From assembly GCA_020631735.1 (NCBI GenBank), contig CM036231.1, forward strand, positions 3,871,831 to 3,935,830: a DNA stretch of 64,000 nt, given 5' to 3'. Each line of letters begins with the position of its first letter. Positions within the stretch are counted from its first letter, which is position 1. The stretch is from Saccharum officinarum (Eukaryota; Streptophyta; Magnoliopsida; Poales; Poaceae). A program made the translations under genes and the position numbers. The notes under the pieces were generated by a model. It ran no database searches. It saw only the letters and a list, made by a program, of their open reading frames with translations, and was not told where the DNA came from. Shown here piece by piece: positions 55,982 through 64,000 of this stretch.

Positions 55982-58900
55982 ATGGCGAGAAAAAATGCCC
56001 AGAAGAAAAGCGAAATCATGACGAAGGAGTGGTGGAAGTCTCGAAGCAACGAGCACACCATCGAAGACCTTGTCGCCATGGGAGTGCTCCACAACAAAGC
56101 CCTCGCTGGATGGCGTGCACTGGAAGGAGAAAGCTTCCCTGATCCACAACCAGGTGAGATCGTTGTTTTCGAAGATTTCTTCAAACGGGGTTTCGGGATT
56201 CCAGTACACCCTTTCCTTCAAGGTCTCTGCTTGTACTACGAGATTGGGATTTGCAATCTGCATCCCAACTCGATTCTTCTCGTCTCTACCTTCATCCATC
56301 TCTGCGAGGCGTATGGTGGCTTCCATCCCCATTTCGACCTCTTTTGCCACCTGTTCTGTTTTCGGAAAAAAGGAAGCGGTGGCTCAAAGATCGCCGGAGG
56401 CGTATACCTGAACCTGCGTGATGGCATGAAGGCGCAATACCTGCACTGTCTGTGGAACACTTCTTTGGATGAGTGGTACAAGAAATGGTTCTACATCCGT
56501 GAAGAGCCGAACACCATCACTCTATGCGACGTGGGGCTAATTCCAGAGAAGAAAAATAGCTGGTCAGAAAAACCCGAAAACCTGGAACAGATCACTGAAC
56601 TGCTCGAGATGATCCCGTGGAGAAGGCTTGATGGCCCGAGCGTGGTCGGAACCTTCATGAGCCGACGAATTCAACCATGCCAGAAAAGGATTCATCTTGG
56701 CTTCGAATACCAAGGGAGCGCGGATCCGACAAGGACCAGAAAAGAGCCACTCGACAAGACGGAGATCAAGGCCAGGATTGGAGAGCTGTTCAATTTGGCC
56801 GATCCAAATTATGTTGTACTGAACGCCATCGAACACGCCTTCAAACTGACTCGACCTCCCCCAAAGGTAAATGACGCCTCCTTTTAACTGTAGAGTCATG
56901 TTATATCAAGAAAATAACTGTCTTTTCTTTTATTTTGTGTCTCAGTGTAATGGCCATGATCGGGCAGAAGTGTTCGTATCGCCTCCCCCTGGTGTAGAAT
57001 GGCCGCAACCTACCGGCCCAGCCACCCATACCAGCGCCAGGACCGACGACATTAACCAGGCGGTATTCGAGACCGTTGAAGATGCCTTGACCAGAGCCGC
57101 TGGCAAGCGTCCGGCTGCTGTCAAACGACATCAAGCCATCTTTCCTTTGTCGGACGACGAAGCAGAGGATGCGGACATCTTTCGGCTCGTCCCCAAAAAG
57201 AGGAGAAGACAAGTAGAACCGACGGAGCAGGGTGGCTCCTCTAGGCCAGCAGTGGTCACAGCACCAACCACTGATGCACAGAGGACAGACGAAGGAAACT
57301 TGCCACACCATACTCCGACGCCCATACCAGGGATTGAACAAGTCCCGGTGGAAACTACCGAGCAAGCAGAGCAGGGGCGGTCGAGGAGACGTTCCTTTGC
57401 CACATCCTTCCGCAAGTCGAAACTGTAAGTATTTTGTTTGATGTAAACCTTGCATTTTGCATTGGATGCTATTATCTTCTTAATTTGTCTCTGAGTTCAT
57501 TAGATCGGCCTCCACCAAAAGCCCTGACCAGCTAGCTGGGTGCGGAATGTCCTCACCGACAACAGCGGGACAAGCTGCTCAGCAATCAGTCATGGAGGAG
57601 CCCGTAGCAGGGACTCCGCTTGAACCTCAGCAGGTGGACAACCAGATGCCAGTCCCTGAGCAGCTGGTCGAGAAAACAACCGAACAAAATACGAGTGCTC
57701 CAAGCACGAACCCTGCTGAGGTGGATACCACGGCGCCAAGGGAGTTGAATCTAGCCGAAGAGCAGCAGCCAGAAGTTGTCCAGAACACGGTTGCTGACGC
57801 GACGGCTCGTGGGAAAGCCCTAGTGGAGTCTGCAAACTCCAGACAAGTGCCGCCTCCCGAACAGGAGGCTGAAGAGGATGAAGTGGAAGAAATCCTGGAC
57901 CGTCCCCAAGATAGGCGACAACATGTATATGTGTCGCGCTATCGGAACGACGAATGGGTCATGCACAAAGAAATCCCAGAAATCGAAGAGACCTTAAGAG
58001 TCGAACGGGCGGCCAAGCGTCTGGTGACGGAAGTCCAGGTATATTTGGTTTGAGCCCCTGACCCTGTTGTATAGTCGAACTATTTGACGTAGCTTGTCTA
58101 TATGCAGGACTTGATGAAAACTGCAAGATACCAAAACGGTGCTTCGACCAGATAGAAGGAATCACAACGGCCAATAAGGAGCTGACGGCTGAAGTGGAAC
58201 GCCTACGGCACCAACTTGAAACCGCCAACCAGGAGAGGACAAACCGAGAAACACAAAACCAAGATCTGGTAGGCCAACTTCAACGCAAAGAGCTAGAGAA
58301 AATAGGTAAGTTTTCACCATATCATAACAAGTGTAGGACTTGTGTTAATTTGTTCTTTGCAGTAATAGCTGTAATGCAGGTTTAGAAGCTGAAGTGACCC
58401 GCCTCCAGGGGGAAAACAGCCGTGAGCTTGCAGAATGCGATTACCTAAAGGAGGACAATGAGAAACTGGCACGCAGCCAGTCGGAACACCAAAACCAAAA
58501 TAACAAAATGAAAGATGACCTGAAAAGTAAGCACTCCAGACCCCCTTTCTCATTCTGTTGCCCACCTTGCCTTGCCGTGTCATCACGTTTGATGTCTTGT
58601 ACTATTTTCAGTTTTGAAAGTCAATGCCAAGAAACACCTGGAGGCCGTGATCAAGGAACGTGACGACTTGAAAGCACAATGCCTTAAAACCACCGAGGAG
58701 CGGGACATGTGGAAAAAGCGGTGCCAAGAAATGGCAACTGGCATTGTGCCCATCCTCGACCTTATCGACCCGGCGCTCACAGAAGAAGAGCTAAAGATGC
58801 CCCAGCTCGGACTGGTCGAGAGATGCAAGAAAGCATGGGGATGGTTCCAAGACTTCGTGAAGGAGGCGGGTGAGTACACGGGTGCCCATGTGCTGAGCAT

Positions 58901-59174
58901 GGTGCGTGCTCACTACCCCCTGATCGATCTCAAACGCTTGGAGGCTGGGTACCCGAAGGAGGTAGACCCAGACAAGGCCGAGGAGCTTCGGACGACCCAG
59001 CTGGAATTGTCTTCAAAAATAATTGGCGATATTAACCTGTGCGGAGGTGGGACAGCACCTGTACAGGGTACGCCGTCGACAAACCAGCTGGAAATGCCAT
59101 CAGTTGCAAGCCAACCAACGAAGCCTGCGGTCTCGACCAGCCAGGCACCGGTGGGGCCATCCCCTTCAGCTTGA
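55982..59174 (+). pseudogene. Antisense intron-containing gene of the Tat element, PF04195-type
   Basis: The N-terminal domain (EWWKSRSNEHTIEDL, FFKRGFGIPVHPFLQGL, FCFRKKGSGGSKIAGGVYL, KKWFYIREE) matches the putative gypsy-type transposon domain (Pfam PF04195), of unknown function, found on plant retrotransposons. Six exons with GT-AG introns fit in phase: 55982-56866, 56946-57424, 57504-58038, 58108-58305, 58380-58526 and 58612-59174. The middle is acidic and Pro/Gln-rich; exons 4-6 encode coiled coils (LRHQLETANQERTNRET, LQGENSRELAECDYLKED) and a helical C-terminus. Exon 4 needs a one-base frame change between 58110 and 58142, giving a stop, so this copy appears broken. It lies on the strand opposite to pol; it cannot be expressed from the LTR and needs its own promoter. 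Chosen start: first ATG matching the conserved N-terminus. Confidence 0.82.
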
Positions 59175-59787
59175 CTAGCTCAAGAGTCCCCGAGACTCGA
59201 GTAGGGTATTAGAGACGACGAGCAGTAAATGCCCTGCTCTCCGACCAGCCAATGTAATAGGCTTAGAGCTGTAGAAGGAGGACATAGTTGTGTTATTGTA
59301 AACTTGAGCCTCTTCAGGTAAGCTTGTAATAACGTAAATGTATATCATTATAAGCTTGTTTGCTTTATACAAAACGTGTTTAAGCTTGATTTTTTTTGTG
59401 TTGGTGTAACTAAGTAGGAACGTGTTAACGTTCAGTTTAGTTGTACCGTTTTGCTCATCACATCGTCCCGAAGGTTTTGTGCGGCCCTTGGTTGGCATGT
59501 GGTCGGAGTGTGAGGTAACATGACCTGTGCACACGTGGACACAGACAAGTCAAACCAAGGGAGGACCTACCAGTCACCCGCAACATGGAGAACAGATCTC
59601 GTGCACGTGTTGGGAGGAACCGGAAACAAGATCTGCTCTGAAAACCGTAGAAGGAGTGGTGGTCAGCTTGTACTGGCTAAATCAGAATATCCATAAAATT
59701 CGTAGTGACACATTAGAGTGGTCGGAGAAATCATGATTGCTTTATTAAAGTAAATCAAAAATGTAAGTTGAATACATATCTCATTAA
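59175..59787. other. Spacer between the convergent antisense gene and pol
   Basis: No ORF supported. It contains one more AGTCCCCGAG (59185) and AT-rich sequence suitable for transcript ends of both genes. Confidence 0.5.
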
Positions 59788-62700
59788 TTAAGCATAGAAA
59801 CGTTTAAGCTTGTCGATGTGCCACGAGTTTGGTACATCTGTGCCATCCAGGTGAGCTAACCTGTAAGACGTTGGGCGTGTGACTTCCTTGATCATGAAGG
59901 GTCCCTCCCATGGGGTTGCGAGTTTGTGGACGCCGGCCTGGTTCATCTTCCACTTTAGTACTAAATCCCTGACCACGAAGAAACGCTCTTTAACATTCTT
60001 GTTGTAGTACCTGCGCAAAATAGCAAGGTATTTAGCTGTGCGTACGCAAGAATCGAGCCTTTTCTCCTCTGCGCTGTTGATTTCTAGCTCCCGTGCTTCC
60101 TTAACCTTGCCCTCATCAAAGTTCTCTACACGTGCTGATCTGAAAGCTATATCTATTGGGAGGACTGCCTCAGCGCCGTAAACCATAAAGTATGGTGAGA
60201 CGCCGGTGTTACGACTGGGCTGAGTTCGGAGGCCCCATACCATGGCTGGTAGCTCCTTGAGCCATCTACCAGGAGTTTTATCGTTTGCTCTGTACATCCT
60301 CTTCTTTAATGCGTCCAAAATCATGCCATTTGCCCTCTCGACTTGTCCATTAGCTCTAGGGTGTGCCACCGAGACGTATTTTACAACTATGCTCCTTTCA
60401 TCGCAGAAGTCCCAAAAAGCATTCCCAGTGAACTGAGTACCCAAATCGGTAATGATGCTGTTGGGCACGCCGAAACGGTGGATGACCTGGTCGAGGAATG
60501 TGACAGCTTTCTCTGAAGATGCCTGTACCAGAGGCATGTATTCTATCCACTTAGAAAATTTATCAATTAGCACGAAGACGAATGTAAATTTCCCTGGAGC
60601 CGGTTTGAAAGGCCCGATCATGTCCAGTCCCCAGCATGCGAAAGGCCAAGAGGCTGGAATCGTCTGGATCTCGTGTGCTGGCACATGGATTCTCTTGGAG
60701 AAGAACTAACAACCCTTGCAGCGGCGAACTAGCTTCTCTGCGTCGGCTACTGCTGATGGCCAATAGAAACCTGCTCGGAAAGCCTTACCGACCAGTGTTC
60801 TTGAGGCCGCGTGGTTGCCGCAGGAGCCAGAGTGGATTTGGTCTAGGAGATGTTCACCTTCCACCTGGGTTACACACTTCATCAAAATTTCCTCCTTAGC
60901 GTTTTTGCGCCATAACTTGCCATCAACGAGCAGATACTGCTTACTGCGACGCATCAGGCGCTCATTTTCTAGTCGATCAATATAACCGCTACCATCTGTT
61001 AAGTACTTGATGAAGGGTGTTCTCCAGTCCGGCTCATTAGTGGTCGGAAGCGGCTCAGTTGTGCTCGGCGCCGGAACCGTAGCCACTAAATGCTTTTCTG
61101 AAACTTTGTCGGTCGTTGAATCTTCGTCTTCAATGGAAGGCATGAGCAGGTCTTGGACAAATACTCCATGTGGGATTTTGGCTCGGGAGGATCCTAACTT
61201 TGACAACACATCTGCTGCTTGGTTCTTGTCTCGGACCACGTGTATGTACTCGATGCCATAGAACCTGCCTTCCAGATTTCTTATCGACTTGCAATATGCG
61301 CCCATCTTTTCACTGGTCGTGTCCTAGTCCTTGTTGAGTTGGTTAATGACCAGAGCCGAATCTCCGTAGACATAGAAACGTTTAACTCCAAGCTCAACCG
61401 CAATGCGTAGACCATGCAGGCAAGCTTCATACTCGGCGGCATTATTGGATGCTGGGAAGTAAATCCTAAAGACATGCCGGAGCTGCTCCTTGGATGGTGA
61501 TACGAAAAGAACTCCTGCTCCCGCACCATCAATATTGAGAGAACCGTCGAAGTACATCGTCCAAGATTCGTCGGATCCCGGAGAGACAGGCGTGCTTAAG
61601 TCTGTCCACTCGACGATGAAATCGACGAGTGCCTGAGACTTGATTGTAGTACGGCTTGCGAATTCCAAGGAAAAGGGGCATAGCTCCATTGCCCATTTGA
61701 TAATGCGTCCATTCGCATCCTTATTGCGAATGATGTCCCCCAAAGGATACTTAGTCATGACCACCACACGATATCCGTCGAAGTAATGTCTCAACTTTCA
61801 GGATGTTATCAGTATGGCGTAGAGCAGTTTGTGAATCTACGGGTACCTGGTCTTGGATTCGTTGAGTACCTCACTAATGAAATAGATTGGCCGCTGTACC
61901 TTGTAAGCATGGCCCGGCTCGTCGCGCTCGACCACCATTGTAGTGGAGACCACCCGATCGGTTGCCGCAATGTAAAGGAGTAGAGTTTTGTCTTCTCTGG
62001 GAGCAGTAAGTACTGGAGGTGATGTGAGGTATTGTTTCAGCTGCGTGAAGGCAGCGTCTGCTTCCTCCGACCACTCAAATTTCTCGGATGCTTTGAGCAG
62101 TTTGAAGAACGGTAGTCCTTTTTCTCCTAATCTTGATATGAAACGGCTTAGAGCAGCCATGCAGCCGGTGAGCTTCTGGACATCCTTCACCTTTTTGGGG
62201 GGCTTCATGTCTAAGACAGCTTTGACTTTCTCTGGGTTAGGGCGTATGCCGTCGTAACTGACGACGTTGCCGAGCAATATGCCAGAAGGGACACCAAAAA
62301 TGCACTTCTTTGGGTTTAATTTCCATTGGAACGTATTAAGGGTTGCGAAGGTGCGTTCTAGATTGTCAACAAGGGTATGTGCTTCCTTGGTTTTGACAAC
62401 TACATCATCGACGTAAGCCTCGACGAGGCCATCTTTTATCTCGTCGTTGAGGCAGGCCTGAATAGCGCGTTGATAGGTAGCACCGGCGTTTTTGAGCCCG
62501 AACGACATAGTCATGTAGCAGTAGGCGCCGAAAGGCGTGATAAAAGACGTCTTGATCTGGTCGTCCTTTTTGAGAGCGATCTGGTGATAACCAGAGTAAC
62601 AATCGAGAAAGGAAAGCAGCTCGCAACCGGCGGTTGAATCTACGACCTCGTCTATGCGAGGTAAGCCAAAGGGGTCCTTAGGGCAGTGTTTGTTGAGATC

Positions 62701-64000
62701 AGTGTAATCAACGCACATTCTCCATTCATTATTCTTTTTGCGTACAAGAACCGGGTTGGCTAACCATTCCGGATGATACACTTCTTTGATAAATCCGGCT
62801 GCCAAAAGTCGTGTAACTTCTACCCTAATCGCCTCCTTTTTGTCACGAGCGAAACGTCATAACTTCTGCTTGATTGGTTTGGCCTTGCTGTTGACATTTA
62901 AGGAGTGCTCAATCAGGCTCCGAGGTACACCGGGCATGTCGGAAGGTTTCCATGCAAACACATCCACGTTGCCCCTCAGGAACCTGACGGGCGCGTCTTC
63001 CTATTTGGAACCCAGGTTGGCCTCGATGAGGACCGTTTTGCTGGGATCGCCCTCGACCAGCTAGATCGTCTTGTGCTCCTTGGACCTGGTGTTCTTACGC
63101 GGAGCCTCGAGCTCTGGGATCTCCAGGTGGTCAGCCGAGGTCTTCTTAGCGTCGAGGATGGTCTCGGCCATGCGAATAGAGAGGTCGTGGGCCTCTGCTA
63201 TTTTGAAGTTGTCATCCTCGCAGGTATAAGCTGCGTATACGTTGCCCCTGAGGGTTAAAACTCCTTTCTCAGTAGGCATCTTGAGCACCAGATACCTGTA
63301 ATGAGGTATGGCCATGAACTTGGTAAGCGACGGTCGACCAAGAATAGCATGGTAGGTGCCATCGAAATCAGCGACCACAAAGTTGACGTAGTCGGTGCGA
63401 AAATGGTCTGGAGTCCTAAATTGCACAGGTAGCGTGATCTGCCCGAGAGGCATGGAGCTCTGTCTAGGGAGAACACCCCAGAACTGTGCTTCGTACGGCT
63501 TCAGGTCCGCCTGGGCTATTTTCAGAGCGGGCAGGCTGTTTTTGAATAGTATATCAATAGAGCTGTCGCCGTCGATCAGGACCCTGTCGAATTGAACCTT
63601 GTTGATACAAGGATTGAGAACAAGGGGAAAATGCCCTGGCTCGGGTATGGCCACCCATTGGTCCTTCCTACTGAAGTAGATTTCACGATGAGACCATGGG
63701 GGAAATCGCGGATCGGTGAGAAGGTTGTCGGTGTTTGCCACGTTCAAGCAAGCGCGGGCGAGCAGCTTGCGTTCTCGTTTGGTCTCAATGGACACCTTGC
63801 CGCCGATGATGGTGTGCACGCGATCAGTCGGTTTGACATATTTATGATGAGGGTCTGCATCGTCGTCGTCGTTGTCCTCGTTGCGCTGTTCCCCCGTGTC
63901 GTTAGGCTTGTCGGATGCATTCGGAGCCTGTTGACGCATGTAGATAGTCTTGAGAACGCGGCAATTCTCCATGGTGTGGTTCGATTTAGGATGGAGCTGG
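59788..64000 (-). pseudogene. Gag-pol of the Tat element, one frame with seven premature stops
   Basis: One minus-strand frame runs from the window edge to the stop at 59788. It begins with the gag end (KSNHTMENCRVLK), then protease (VLIDGDSS near 63575, where the family usually has DGGSS). RT follows with WRMCVDYTDLNKHCPKDPFG, FGLKNAGATYQRA and the catalytic AYVDD at 62404-62415. RNase H has MYFDGS, AAEYEACLHGL and YGDSALVINQ. Integrase has H-H-C-C, then WGLDMIGPF, IITDLGTQF and ERANGMILDALKKR, and the C-terminal PWEGPFMIKEV block. Stops lie at 63061, 63001, 62857, 61837, 61798, 61324 and 60706, with no frameshift. The protein cannot be made in full, but every domain is otherwise well preserved. 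Confidence 0.92.

Larger units (their letters stand above)
54622..64000 (-). mobile_element. Ty3/gypsy element of the Tat group (RIRE2-like), continues past the right edge
   Basis: On the minus strand: gag end, protease, RT, RNase H, integrase (64000-59788), then an antisense multi-exon ORF on the plus strand (55982-59174), a repeated PPT-like spacer and the 3' LTR (55094-54622). No chromodomain; a single pol frame; an extra ORF between pol and the 3' LTR. This arrangement and the short LTR fit the Tat/Retand group of grasses. The 5' LTR is outside the window. Confidence 0.88.

Noticed and set aside
55982..56866. PF04195 domain as the transposase of a DNA transposon
   Set aside because: It lies between Tat pol and the Tat 3' LTR, without terminal inverted repeats of its own.

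Overview
The window is nuclear DNA from a grass, most likely a panicoid of the Andropogoneae (sorghum, Miscanthus, sugarcane or maize group). The evidence is a well conserved maize-type bz1 gene, Stowaway and Tourist-like MITEs, and grass-type SIRE, Tekay and Tat LTR retrotransposons. It is a gene-poor, repeat-rich interval. Only two host genes look intact: bz1 (16489-18052, +) and a GT14/BC10-like glycosyltransferase (34458-35838, -). A MORF-type first exon (27042-27396) and a minus-strand exon pair (21039-21702) are broken gene remnants.

Layout. 1-10698 is a young Ty1/copia element of the SIRE type whose left LTR is cut by the window edge. It sits inside the LTR of an older Tekay-type Ty3/gypsy element (10699-13987). 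14-21.5 kb is the bz1 neighbourhood, studded with seven copies of one small MITE family and a Stowaway. 22.57-26.98 kb is a Mutator-like element with a FAR1/FRS-type transposase on the minus strand. 27-33.7 kb holds the MORF fragment, a 502-bp tandem duplication, a segmental duplication with a datable MITE insertion, and degenerate arrays. 33.75-34.41 kb is a 663-bp fold-back element just after the GT14 stop codon. 36-42.8 kb contains MITEs, a hAT-type element, an LTR-retrotransposon relic and a PIF/Harbinger transposase relic. 42884-53808 is a Tekay chromovirus that runs into a 100-N assembly gap. 54622-64000 is a minus-strand Tat (RIRE2-like) Ty3/gypsy element that continues beyond the right edge.

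The most striking system is in the Tekay element. Between its 5' LTR and gag lies an extra ORF (47520-48494) whose N-terminus copies the histone H3 tail: 17 of the first 21 positions match, including R2, T3, K4, R8, K9, S10, T11 and R17. It is followed by an unrelated body, a coiled coil and an acidic C-terminus. The same element ends pol with a chromodomain, the module class that reads methylated H3 tails. The Tekay LTRs also carry a short peptide-coding segment that differs between two copies mainly at synonymous positions.

The Tat element carries an intron-containing gene with a PF04195-type domain on the strand opposite to pol. Its pol frame is interrupted by seven stops with no frameshift, all explicable as C-to-T changes at CG or CHG sites.
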